Assembly (NCBI GenBank): GCA_022113835.1
Contig: JAILWY010000016.1
Location: forward strand, 1,243,501-1,307,500
Length of the DNA stretch: 64,000 nucleotides
Reading direction: 5' to 3'
From: Atopsyche davidsoni
Taxonomy: Eukaryota; Arthropoda; Insecta; Trichoptera; Hydrobiosidae
Below the pieces are notes generated by a model, which saw nothing but the letters and a program-made list of their open reading frames with translations, was not told the DNA's origin and did not search any database. The translations under genes were made by a program, and so were the position numbers. Below, in pieces: positions 44,501 to 57,299 of the stretch. Every line of letters begins with the position of its first letter. Positions within the stretch are counted from its first letter, which is position 1.

Positions 44501-47500
44501 GCATATAGCACGGCCAATGCTGCGTGATACACCATGTTGCAATACTCACTGCGTCATCCAAAAACAATAAATATTTTCACTCGTTGATCACATAAAGTAA
44601 AATTGCATGAAGTGATAGCATTGAACTTTTTTTAAAATCGTATTTTTAATATATAATAGAAAAACAAATTAATCAGCAAGAATTAAAATATATACTTATT
44701 GCCACAGCCTTACTTGGATTTTTTGTTATATGGGAATCTTTCCGTGTTCTTAGAATCTAAGAATTTGTTATTACACTTTATTATAAGCGGTCGTAACACT
44801 TTTGTGAAAACATTGATTTTTTTGAAAACTCAAAAAAATACTTGTGGTCCATACGATTTAAGATTTGATTTTGGATTATACGGCGAGTTTTGTAACATTC
44901 TGTATTCCAACAATGGGCCATGCTCTCAAATAAGAATGCACTCTTTACTGCTGAAATGTTAACAATCTTATCAATCGTAGGTACTATAGAACATTGCATA
45001 AAAATCATCAACAATAAAGAGTACATCATCGCATCTATCAAAACAACTATCCAACGATTTAATAACAAATGACTAAATTTCTATTTCGAAAAACCAAATA
45101 TAATTTAAACGCAATGTACAATAAGGTAAATGTCAAGTAGTAACGTAATATTAACATGTCGGATCTCTAAAACTCATTTCCACGGAAACCAACGCAATTA
45201 TTGTCCCTGTATTCCGCTCGCTCCTTCTTCGTCTGATATCTATCACAAAACTAAAATCTTCTCTGAGTTATTCCACAATTTTTAATTCTCGTATTACTCG
45301 TTAGTCTACAAAAGCATACCTACGTATTCAGGTTAACCTAAGGCCTTTTGTACACAGCACACCAATATACACAATTTATATAAAATATCCTCCCAAGAGA
45401 CCCATTACGATTAGACGTTTCTTCAATATACAAAGATCTACCACCTTCATTAGGCAATATTAATTATAATCATTTACAATGATACTAGGAAATATTTACA
45501 CATTTTAAACACGCAAGGAATTTCATATGGCATATGATTAAATAAGATAAAAAAGGTAAATTAGATAGAAATATACAGCAAGCATTTACTGTGAGAAGTC
45601 ATTTGATTATATTTTTTGAAACAATTGATATAATGTGTAAATTTCGTCTCATATACTGTAGCAATGCTTTATCAGCGGCATCTAAAATCTTGTTGTCTAA
45701 AATCTGACGAGTCAGCTTACAGCAAATTGAGAATATCTCCGTTGATTTTGTTTTTATAAGCAAAAATTAATTTCAAAGTTTAAAGTCGTACATCAAAAAA
45801 CAAAGTGAACACGTTTTACTCTATTAAATTAATAAAACAAGTGAGTTTTGGGATAAAATATTATTATCACCAGATTGATGATCATCAATTTTTTAGATGT
45901 GTTAGAATGATTGCATTAAATGCTGAATACACTCAAGCCTGAAGAAATATACATTGCTTTTATTGCTAGCGACTCAATTGTGAAGTAAATCAATGTTACA
46001 AAGAATGTCAAATAGTAACTTCTCAAAGCAAATCTTGAAAAATGAAATATACTAGACGTCTCCCGAAGAGTAGACAGTGGTAGGCCTCTGGAGCCATTGA
46101 ATGTATCATCACGAAAGCTGATACTATCTTTGTGACAAAAATCACAAAACTGTCACAAAAAGATGTCGGAATCTGGTAAATAGTTATTTTTATCAATTTA
46201 ACTTCTGGAGTATTCGCAGAATCATTCAGTAGAAAATTCTCTATTCATCGGAAAAAACTTATATGTAATTTTATTTGCACTATTTTTTCAAAACCAAAGG
46301 ATTAGGTTATTATGCATAAAGATTGTATTTTATTCAATAATTTAATTGATTTTAGTATGAATATTTTATCAATGTAGAATTAGCTCTCACAAAAATGAAA
46401 CAATTGTCTTTTAAATACGTGTCTTTATATTCTTTTATACATATTTTCACTATCATTACTTCAGAATATCAAGCCGAAGATGCATTTCAAAAGTAATTTC
46501 AGAAAAGTATAGTATTTATTGAATTAAAGATAGCATCGCTCGTCGGTATAATAAAGTATCTATTTCAAAGTAGCCATTGCAGAAAACAATGGGTGCTACT
46601 TTTGCGAAAATACTTTCACAGCAAAACTTAGGCTTCCATGATAAAAAATATAAAATATAATAAATACTACAAGGCATAAAAAAATACAAAAGATAACTTA
46701 TAAATAAATAATAGAATATAAAATAAACAATATGGTATAAAAATGGAATAAATATTATTAACACATTGTTGTCGGGGGATGTAAAATACGTCCTTTGCAG
46801 ACCATATACTGAGCCTTATTATCCCGCTGGGTTTGATTACTTCTTACTCTTTTTCTTTTGCCTAATAGAAGCATAGATAATGCATCTAGATTGAAAGGCT
46901 TTTTTAAAATTCAAAATAAACTTAAATAGAAAAAAAATCACCAATAACATTTTAGTTTGCATATAACAATAATAGAATTTTATGTATTCTGCTCTGTCCA
47001 ATATTGTATTTAAAAATCACCATTTTTTCATATTTCAGAAAGCTTGTTTGTTCGCCAGCTTTATCCAGCAACTTGATTCTGTCAATTCCCAACAACGTAG
47101 CGTTAAATAAACTAAATATATAAAAATAAATACATAAAATTATTATAAAAGCTTCTGAAATTCGGATAGTAGAATCAACTGCAAATATGTATAAAGAAAT
47201 AGCTCTTAGACATTTGCACCATTTTCGTAAGGCTGTACGTCCAAAACAAAAATAACGAGAATATTAAAAATCAGTATAAAGATTATCAATATAAATAAAT
47301 AACTTTAAAAAAAACAACCTACAACGCACTAAACAAAACTGTCACATAAGATCTCTCAGTGTTACGATGAAACTAACATGAAGGATTCTAAAACGCCTCT
47401 TAAGAATGCAATCTATACTCACTGATGAGTAAAGTGCACACCTGCACAGCGATTCCTGCTCGTCTGGAGATCAAAACAATAATAAGCGTTTAAATCTCGA

Positions 47501-48019
47501 TGCAAAATAATTATCTATAAAACAACATTTTCTTTTGCACTAAGTGGTGGCGTGCAACGGATTTTAAATCACGAGTATTCAACTTTATGTGTCGAACCAA
47601 AAATATACCCATAAAATCACACTGGGTACTTATCTTGCAAGAAAGACTTCGATAAACTTCATTTAGGTTTAAATTTTCACGAAAAATTAATATTGAGATA
47701 TTAAAGAGTGTAGAATGATAAAGTTCTAGGATATTTTTAAATACACCAATAATCAAATTTATTATTATTGATGATTGTGAAATGAAGCTCTTTCAAAATA
47801 GTTTTCATTGCAATAAATGAAACATTATCATTCTAACCGTTTAATATATTAACCCAAAATCAGATCGAGTTGAAATCGCTGCATGTATGCAAACTTTACT
47901 AATTTGTCATAAACTTAAAAGGGTGCAAGATCTGCACAAACCATAGCTACTAAAAGAAAACCGATTCCATAACAACATTTTCCGCACTCAACCGGCTACC
48001 GTTAACAACTTTAACAACT
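38585..48019. other. Gene desert, very AT-rich
   Basis: No coding exon, RNA gene or long repeat is supported over 9.4 kb. Isolated transposon ends occur: a small MITE at 39705-39850, GTTGGCAACCCTG near 39358-39370 and CAGGGCTGCCCAACC near 42161, the last two without partner ends. The right edge probably holds the 3' UTR of the tamo-like gene: the plus strand reads TTTATT at 47758-47763, i.e. AATAAA on the minus strand. Confidence 0.5.
39705..39850. mobile_element. Short hAT-like MITE (146 bp)
   Basis: It begins CAGGGCTGCGGAGGC and ends GCAGCCCTG. The flanking 8-mers TCACAATT and TTACAAAT agree at six of eight positions, as for an aged hAT target duplication. Confidence 0.6.
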
Positions 48020-51000
48020 TTAAATATACGTAGGCGAGTGTTTGAGGCTCGTGTCGCACGCCGCACAGACGGAGGCTTCTCGCTGGTTGACGAGGGTGCA
48101 CGCAGGGCACTCCTTCCCGCCGCTCATAAGAGGCAGGGTCTCCGGACCAGCCTGCTTAGACTTGCCGCACATCTCGCAGGCCTGCCTACCCGCTCCGTTG
48201 AGGAAGGTGCAGGTTCCGCAGTGCCAGCGACCATCCGTCAGCTTCTTGCCTGCGTCGGGCTTGGTGTGACTGCTGGCTTCGGGGTCCCGAAGAGTGACGA
48301 CGAGTCGCGTCTTTAGGCCGTCTGTGCTATCGAGGCTTTGAGATGTTTGCGGTGGATGGTGATTGGTGCTTATCGTTGCTGAAAACAATTTTTCATTGTC
48401 ACATACCTACCATCAGGTGATTTGGAAAAATAAGGTATCAACTACATATGAATTGGAAAACAAGCTTAAGTAATTTTTTAATAAAAATAAGCAATTAAAT
48501 GGCTTTGGCGAAATATTTCACTGTTTTTTTTTTCTTCGATAATTGGAATTTAAAACTAGGGTTTGCCTAAAACAATTTTTAGGTTTGCCACTCGGTGACT
48601 TGCATTTGGGCTCTCAAGTCAAGGAAAGTATCATAATTGAAATGGTGTCATTTCTGTACACTGAAAAATATGTTTTAATTTTTTGAACAATTTTATCAAA
48701 CTGACTTGAGATGGAGTGTATTATCATACCTTGAACAGTGGTGGTTTTCTTGGGTGCTATATTAGCCTGCACAGAATTATCCATAGAAATCTTTCTGCGA
48801 GTGGTGTTCTTGTCTGCGTCTGAGCTCAAGCACTTGACGATGCTCTTCCTCGCCTTGCGGGTGTCCACTCCCCTGTTGGTGCTGTTCCCGTTAACGTACG
48901 TAGTCTTGTCTATTTCCCTCTTGTCTTTGGCGTCTTCTTTTGAGATCAATCTCGTCTTATCCGTGATCTTCACATTCAGAGGTTCCCGGCTGGGACTAAC
49001 CGATGCGTGATCGTATGAACTGGACTTTCGCTTTTCGCGTTCATCGGCAAGAATTTGTCTCTTTGAGCTCGCCTTGGCTGCCTTCGCCTCGTTTTCTTGT
49101 TTAATCTTTAATAATGTCTCGTTTACTTTTGCATTCCTATACACTTCTTCATCGGAATTCTTTTCGAGACTCAGAGCATGCAGAGCGTCTTCGAGATCCA
49201 TGGTGGTCTGGTGATATCGCTTTGAGTCTCGTTGTCCTAGCCTACCTAAAGTTTTGGAATCCCTTTCCAACGGCGGTGAGAGAATATTTCCTCGTTCTCC
49301 CAGATCTTTAGAGTATCCTTGGCTCTCTAAATTCCTGAATACGTAGTCCCAGCTTTCAAAAGTGCCCATACCATCCTCACGGGCCTTACTCAACGAAGGC
49401 TGTGTATCAGATCTTGGCATCGTATGATGGCCGTGATCACCTGAATGAGACGAAGTTTTCGGAGCACTGTTTCTCCGGGTATTTTCTTGATTTTCTCCGT
49501 TCATATCTTGTGATTTTTTGTATGCATTCCTTGAAGCTGAATCATATGATCCACTGTTGTGAGATTTGTGGGAGTCTTTGTACATTTGTATGCTGTCTCC
49601 TTTGTTTCGCTCTGAAGTTGTATTGTGACTGTGCTTTGGACTGACGGTATTTGGGCAATAATGATGGGAATTTGAACATTTATTTGTGCTGTGGTTATTA
49701 CTATAGTTTGGGATATCGAGTTCGATCAGCTGCCCTGTTGGCACAGAAGGGCAAAACTGCTGTTGAGGTATGACTGGACAATGATATCCATTGACCAAAG
49801 GTAAAGTCGTTGCTTGTCTGACAGGGGCAAATGGAACGATCGGTTGTTGCATTACATACGGATGTGGAGGCATCGGGTTGTAATAGTACCCTGGCATTCC
49901 GCCGTAGTGGTTAACTGGTGCCATTGTATTGTAACCGTACATCGGATTAACCTCGAGCGGTCCTCTCACCATGCCATTGACTTGATGTTGCTGATGCGCC
50001 TGAATAGGAGGATTCGGACAGTACACGTTGTGGTGATGGTTGTTCATCGGCATGGTATGATTACTCTGCATGGCATGACTTTTGCTGGTATTAGAGATGT
50101 GGCCGTTCGAAATGAAAGCATTCCCGTTGGGCTGCTGCAGTGCCTGGACAGTCGTCGGTATATTAGAAACACGGTTGTCGGCTTGCATGGCATGGCCATT
50201 GATCTGTCCAGAATGCGGGAGGCTGCTGACATTACTAACATTGCCAATATGGCTGAGGTTGTTAACGGGCATCGGTTGTTGCTGAATCAAATTTTGCTTG
50301 AGATTCGATTGAGGGCTCGACGTCGGGAACTTGACGTTACAGTATATATCTGAAAATAAATATAAACATATCAAATGACAACTTAAATAAAATGTTTGAT
50401 ATTATCTATTATTGTTTTAAAACAGACAGGTGTGTTATTTTCATCACCCAAAGTGAAACATGAGATTAAATATATTGATAAATAAAAGTAAATCTGGAAT
50501 AAAGGCAGGTTAAATAAATAGATAATGTTATCAAATGCAGACTGATATATGTTGATATTGTTTCATCACTGATAACAACTCTCGGCATGTCACTTATCTC
50601 AATTGATTATACCCTTCATAGGACGTAAGCCATTTTCAACAAATTTGTGAATATTGGCTTATCAAATCATAAATGCCTTTATAACTTTTTAGGAATCAAG
50701 TTTTAAAATTTTAAAAGATGGAAACTATCTTTCCCTTAAAGAAATATGCTAGTAATAAATATACTCAATAGTGTAGATATTCTAAACGTAGTTGATTTGA
50801 GTAATCAGAGAGATCAAATACTACTAAAAAAAATGTAAGTTACTACCGAAATAGAATTGTAATAAAATATTTTTAGGAAGACTTAGTTAAAATATACACT
50901 AATAAAAATAATACAAAGCAATAAAAACCATAATTTCACATTTATAAACAGTAGAGGCATTTATTCTCAGAAACAAGTCAAATCCATCATCAATCCAAGT

Positions 51001-54000
51001 TTACAGGCTCTTTAACATGTTTAGATCTAAGGTAAAAATATTTTGCAGTTACCGTTGGGTCCACTGTTAGTGTGCAGAAGAGCAGCCACCGCGCTAGCAA
51101 CATCGCCCGCACCCGCTTCCCGACAGAGCAGCACGTCGTGCCAACTGCACGCTCCCCCGCGCACGGACACCTCTTCCCAGATCTGAATCATTATCTGAAA
51201 CATGAAGGGAATACAGGAATAAGGAAATTTTGCAGCAGAAGTACAATTTTAAAGAAAAAATTCTCATGACCTATCTGTTTAATTAATTGTAACAAGATAA
51301 TGCATCACTGTAACCGTTGTGCATAAAAAGTGTTTTTTTTTTTTATAATTGAGACAGTTTACTTATCTGCAAAATGTAGTAAGATTTTAAACAATGAAGG
51401 ATCACTACAACCATAAAATTGATGTTAAAAATTATTTAATTTAAAAAACTGTTTTGAAAATCTGTGGGCATGCAGCAGAGGTTTTTATTTTACCTGGCAC
51501 TCCACATAGGCAATAAGGGAATCCCTGGAGACAGCAGCCACCTGGTCGGGGCACACGGGGCCATCCAAGGCCAGAGTCCCGGAGCTGCTGTTGCCTCGGT
51601 AGCCCATGGCACGCAGCAAAGAACTCCCGCCCACCAACCCTGCTCCCTCTACCTCATGCTTGTAAAAACCACTGTACAGCTGCAAATCAACAACACACGT
51701 CAGTATTAACACTCAGGACACATCCTGCATAAAGGAATATAAGCATACATCATAGTATGCACTCAACATGCATGTGACCAGAAAAGGTTTTATATCAATT
51801 TTGAACCTATTTGTTATTTTCGAAACATTTTTTTTGTTTAATTTATACAACAGGCTTATTTAATTTATAGTACGCCACATTTATAAAGCTTCCCTTTTTC
51901 AAGAGCTTCTTCTGACTCAAGACTAGTAGGATATACAAATTATATTTTTAATCTTCTGGTGATATGGCTTTTCATATTTAGTAGATTAATAGATGTATCT
52001 GACTGAATCCAAGTCAATCATGAAAGCTAGAAACCGGTGCAGAGAGACACGCGGTGACCAAGTGAAAATGATAATTAATTTCTCTTAACAATTCATTCAT
52101 CTTACATGTAAAGCAGTATCCTATGTATTTTTTTTTAAAAACTGCTCCACCCAAGTTTAAAAATGAAGAAACAACTTATAAATTATTCAATTGAACAAAT
52201 AACAAAAGTACATACAAACAATTTTTACCACTTTCAAAAAAAAAACCTGAATTTAAGAAGATATATTCTTTGCAACTAACCCTGATGGTACGATACTCCT
52301 TGCGCCATGGTTGGGCGAGCAGGTTGGCAGCATACCTGGCCAAGGCTGCCCACCCCCGCGCCTGTCGGTAGCCACTGAAGCCCGAGTCCGCAGCTGAGGA
52401 CTGCGACAGCACCGCACCCGTCTCGGCCAAGAAAAATTTGCTCTCATGTGGCACTAGACAGAGGTAGTCCAGCATATAACCTGGAGAATAAATAAAATTC
52501 TAAAATATTTATTTTTACATTTTTTAACAGTAAACGGAAAATTACACTATAAAATGTGTGACCAATTAATTACCCTTAGCATGCAGTCCATACAAGCAAT
52601 AGAGCATAGCCTGCTTTAAAATATCATTTAAGCAATTTTAAACTACATATTTCATTACTTTAATTTTATTCAAGCTTTAAGAATATAAAATATACTCATG
52701 GTAATAATTTAAATCACCCCTTTCAATAAGTTCATCAAGGTTCGAACACGGGACCTCATAATGCTTATTTTATTCTTACAGCTTAGCTGTGTCTTTCATA
52801 TACTATTGACAAATTAAATATTTCTTTTGTGCAAACATTACAATATCAAACAAATAAAAAGGCCAACGACGGTTCATTTTTAAACAAACATTAATCAATT
52901 TGATAATACAGTATGAATCATATGCATAGGCATGTACGAGTATATAAGCTCAATATAAAGTAAATATTATCTTCTAATAATGAGATAACAGCAAAAAGAT
53001 TTTAAATTTAAATATGACGATAAGGAAAAACATTTTTTTTTAAATTATTGGCCACAAATAGGAATCGAACCCTCATCTGCAGACTGTCGGCAGAGACATA
53101 GAAGGTTGCAGTAATTTTACTGATCACACCCAAATCAGGATAGATCAGAAAGTTTTTTTGAATTTTGTTGAATTATGATTTGTCTCCAGTATCAAAAGAA
53201 AGGGAATCTTCTAAAAGCCTCTCTCATGCAGGATTTCTGTGATTCTCAAGTATACAAGGCAAATTCCTACTTGCCTAGCTTCCTTTTCCGTTGAGGCCTT
53301 TTACAAAAAACAATAACGCATTTATGATTTTTTGATACTGTGAATAATCAACACTTTTATTTGTTTAACCTCTCTGCCAGTAAATATTTTCAGTGGTATG
53401 AGTTTACTTACAGAATAGGTTTTTTTTCAATGTTTTGAAATTTAATTTAGTAATATGATATAAGTATTCTATATAATTATAAATTAATAAAAATAATCTC
53501 TATAATTATAAATCAACAAATATATTAAAATTTATGAAAGTAAGTGTTTTGAAATATGATTGGGAAATATGCATAAATCATATTCTATTGAAAACAAAAT
53601 CACATTATGACTGAAGAATCCACTTAAACTTGTATTATTGACAAAAACAATACATATTTTATAGTAATTTTTACAACTAAGAATCGTCATAGTTAATGAA
53701 TCCATGTAAAAGCATGGGTATTGGAGCTGTCGATACTGTTAGCAATTTATTCACATCAGTGGTATGTAATCAATATGAACAATCAAACATTTCATGCCTT
53801 TAACTGGTGATTCTTGAGTACTCAATGGATAGGTTTTAAACATCTTGTGTTAATAATATATTAGGTATGTGATATACACATGAAACAAAAACAAAAGCCT
53901 CCCATTCTTTTACAGAGCAGGGAGTGAAATTCAAAATCAAATTAACCTATCAAAGCCTGGCGACTCAATTCTTTTGCTAAGATTGACCCTGTAGCTTAGC

Positions 54001-54547
54001 TAAAATATCAATCTATTTTTACATGTATGAAACTCGATGTAATAAACTTCAATTCAATATATTAATTTTGACTATCCAAACACACGTGGGTTTCCATTAC
54101 TTTTAATGATTAAAACACTACTTATGAGTTATTGACAGCATCGACACAAAACAAATATCTAATCAACCAATGGCTACGATATTTTTTTTAATAACTATTT
54201 AAAATAAAATTTAAAGCGTTGTTTGAAATAGTAACGAAACATTTGAACTAAGAAAATAATACAAGAAATAAGATCATAATACTTTAAAGAATCTAACTCA
54301 GAATCAACTTCTAAGTATCAGAAAAGGCATGATTTACTTTGAAATAAAAACATAACAAAAATATGTTTAAGATTATTTTAGACATACACAAAAAAATGTT
54401 TATCGATTAGCACTAACCTTCGAGCTTCTTCCTCTGGTCCAACTTCTCTGGACTATCATCAGTCTCAAGGTAGCTGAAGTGAGTGTTGTCAATCTGCCGC
54501 CACAATTCTGGCAGTCTTTCCCTTATAACATAATCAGTCATTGCCAT
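48020..54547 (-). CDS. tamo: Tamozhennic/SPATA2-like protein (PUB domain, two RanBP2-type zinc fingers), 878 aa
   Basis: Six exons: 54547-54418, 52480-52281, 51679-51494, 51194-51053, 50349-48730, 48378-48020; all junctions GT-AG and in frame. Exons 1-4 encode the N-terminal PUB-containing region (MAMTDYVIRERLPELWRQID, YRTIRLYSGFYKH). Exon 5 is long and disordered, rich in Asn/His/Gln/Met, and holds a conserved ESWDYVFRNLESQGYSKDL block that may be the PUB-interacting motif area. Exon 6 has two fingers: C813, C816, C827, C830 (WHCGTCTFLN) and C850, C853, C864, C867 (CPACTLVN). In Drosophila Tamo interacts with Ran and limits nuclear import of Dorsal; vertebrate SPATA2 bridges CYLD to the LUBAC ubiquitin ligase. 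A role in NF-kB-type signalling or nuclear import is inferred. The gene is divergent from the gene at 57300. Confidence 0.85.
52727..52800 (-). repeat. Decayed tRNA-derived repeat in a tamo intron
   Basis: On the minus strand GTCCCGTGTTCGAACCT resembles a T arm with B box. Upstream CAGCTAAGCTGTAAGA could be a decayed A box. There is no clover-leaf. Confidence 0.35.
53050..53140 (-). repeat. tRNA-derived repeat with perfect pol III B box in tamo intron 1
   Basis: The minus strand contains GAGGGTTCGATTCCT (B box GGTTCGATTCC, plus coordinates 53061-53071). The upstream part is diverged and no clear A box or clover-leaf remains. Probably a SINE remnant. Confidence 0.45.
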
Positions 54548-57264
54548 CTTGTCTGTTTAACTCTCACATCGGGTTTGTCCTTCACACTCTCGACTGCAGA
54601 ATTCCCGAGAAAGCAAACAGAAATAATGAGATGTAGAAAACTTATTTGTTTCGGTAATCATATGCATAAACATATTACTCATATTATGAATAAATTATTT
54701 AGATCACTTTGACATTCGCACAAAGATCGCACTAACCCCGTCTTGTGAAATAAAACGTGATTTAATCAGAAAAATTAAAAATATGATGTTATTAATAATG
54801 TGAATCATAAACATCTGATAGAAGTAGGGTGAGGAGAATGTCGATCGTAAGGTTAGTATGTTAGGAGCCCAAAATAGTGTATCCTAAAATAGCTTTGACG
54901 TAAAATTAAACATACATTCCACCTGTTAATGGAGAGTATTTCCTCAAAAACATTTAATTACACATATTCATTTGAATTCGTAATAATAACGCGTATTTAA
55001 CACATATCTCAACTACATTTTCACTTCAAACTTATTTTGACATATTCTTTACCCTAGCCATCTGTGTTTCATAAATAAAACTTGGCAAGATATTGCAGAG
55101 GCTGCAAAGTGTATTTCTATACGACCTCATTTACAAAATGTCTAAAAATAGTTTTAAAAAATATTAGCTAATGTTATTTAAGATATTTACGATTTTTTGT
55201 ACTTATTTCAGGTAAAAACATGAAAATACCTATTATTTAACTGCGTAGTTACAGTTTCGAAAAGTAAAAGTTTTATTAATAAAAGTCGTTCTTGCATTAT
55301 ATAAAAGATTATAAAATATATTTTTTTAATTTATTAAAATTATTTTATTATTTCATCACTAATTTTAATCCATATGTATTATTTATCTTTGTTTATCGTA
55401 TTATGTCTACTGCCTTATTGTCTATGACTGACGAAAATTGGTGGGGTCGATGTCTGCTGGATGGTTGTCGCTTTTGTTTTTAAACTATTTTAACAATTCT
55501 TATCAAAGGAATGCGCAAGGTAAACATTTTATCTTAATGTATTATTATTTATTAAGATTTGAAGCAACTTCTGGAAAACATTTTTTTTTAGAAAGTTCTT
55601 ATACGTCACTAACAAAATACGTTGCACATGCAATTTTCAAAATTAGCTTGGACCCCCATCGACACCCGGTTTCAAAATTAATTCATATAATCTATTTGGC
55701 TCTTCTCTATCTAAATTTTAATTCCGTGTTTTAAATGGGCGTATATTGAACATTCGCCCTGGATTTGCTAAAGCTTTATGTCTTCCTTTTATTAATTTAT
55801 TTAGTTGTTAACTTAGACCTTTACCTTTTCAAAATCGCAGCTGTTTAATAAAAATATATTTATACCTTTGGTTTAAAATGAAAATGACCCAAAATAAGTC
55901 GTATAATTTTTTCCCTATTTTTCGCGTTGGAGGTTTTCATTGTTTCCGAACCTCTCTTATTACATATATTTCGTATTTTGGGGTTATAAATCGAAATATC
56001 CCTTCAAATTTTTAATGATTTTGTATTCGAGGTATTAACACTCTGGAAATAGTTAACCACACTACATTTTATTTGCTTTGTTCAATATTTTTATTTTAAA
56101 AAATATATCATGCATTTTTCTATTAGTTTTAGCGCGTAGTTACGAGTTTTAACCTCTTAAAAAATAATTTTTTTTTCATCATAGATCATAGTTTCTTATT
56201 AATTTTTGCCTTATATTTTTTTTTACGTAAAATCCCTAACCCAGACACCAACAGACTAAAACCTAATGGGCCTCCAATCTCCCAACCTCTGATGGACCCC
56301 TGTATTTAGTTGTATGTTGATTATAATATGTGATTACGGATTACTGTTGATGACATACTCTGTTGTGATTGTGGATTGAAAATTTCTCTTTTATGTGTAT
56401 TGGTCTTGAAAAGTTTAAATTTACTGTTATTGGCTAATTCGTCTATTACTCATTGTTTTCATTTCACGTGCTAATTATTTGATGTAAGCATAAAACAAAT
56501 GTTAATGTTGTAAATATTTTAATGAGTTTTTTTTATTATTTTTAAAAATGCATTGTTTTCTTTAATTCTATTAAAACGTTTTGGAAGTCAATATGGATAA
56601 TACATTTAACCACAAAAACATGACTATTTTGAAAATATTTGATAACCTCGAAGATAATAATAAATAACAATGTAGCACAATACTAAGTTCACTCAAATAC
56701 TACCACATTGTAAACAATATTGCATTTGATTTGTATTATCACAAATATACTTTCTTCATGATTGTATAAGTATATATCTCAGTCAATTTACTCCTGGAAG
56801 ATGAAACGTCAATTTGAATAAAATGCTGTTCATTTTTTACTGCCTTTTGAAGAACTTGTTACACATTTAAGATTTTCATTGAATTGCTATTAGTAATATA
56901 TATTTCCTCGGTCCATCCTTACTGCGGAATCACTTTAAATATTCAAAACTGTTATTAAATGTTTACAATTTATTTTAAACTTATTAACTAACCACTTGTA
57001 TTCAATCAAAACCTGATGATAATATCTGATGAATACTTCCCTCTGTCTTTTAAACTTGTCTGATTATGATTCTGACACTTTAATATTCAAATGACATAGC
57101 CAGTAAAATTTAATTACCAATAAATAAAAACACTACGAAATCAGCTGAAGACTACACAATATTTTTTTAATATATAACAAAATAAAAATAGCCATGTAAG
57201 CTTGATGACATTGTAAAATAAATTAGTAGTTGGAAAGTTAATATTTATCATGTATTTGTATTTC
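54548..57264. promoter_or_regulatory. Divergent intergenic interval between tamo and the CDS starting at 57300
   Basis: The two start codons are 2.75 kb apart on opposite strands, so both promoters must lie here. An acceptor at 57251-57264 (GTATTTGTATTTCAG) shows that the right-hand gene has at least one upstream non-coding exon. One candidate ends at GCGCAAG/GTAAAC near 55519. The sequence is otherwise AT-rich with no CpG island. No TATA or initiator is strong enough to call. Confidence 0.4.
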
Positions 57265-57299
57265 AGTGCAATAAGCAGAATGCCCTCTGCTCCTGAAGC

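Noticed and set aside
44699..45068. Overlapping frames of 87 and 95 codons on opposite strands
   Set aside because: Both are AT-rich, lack any motif and start at arbitrary codons.
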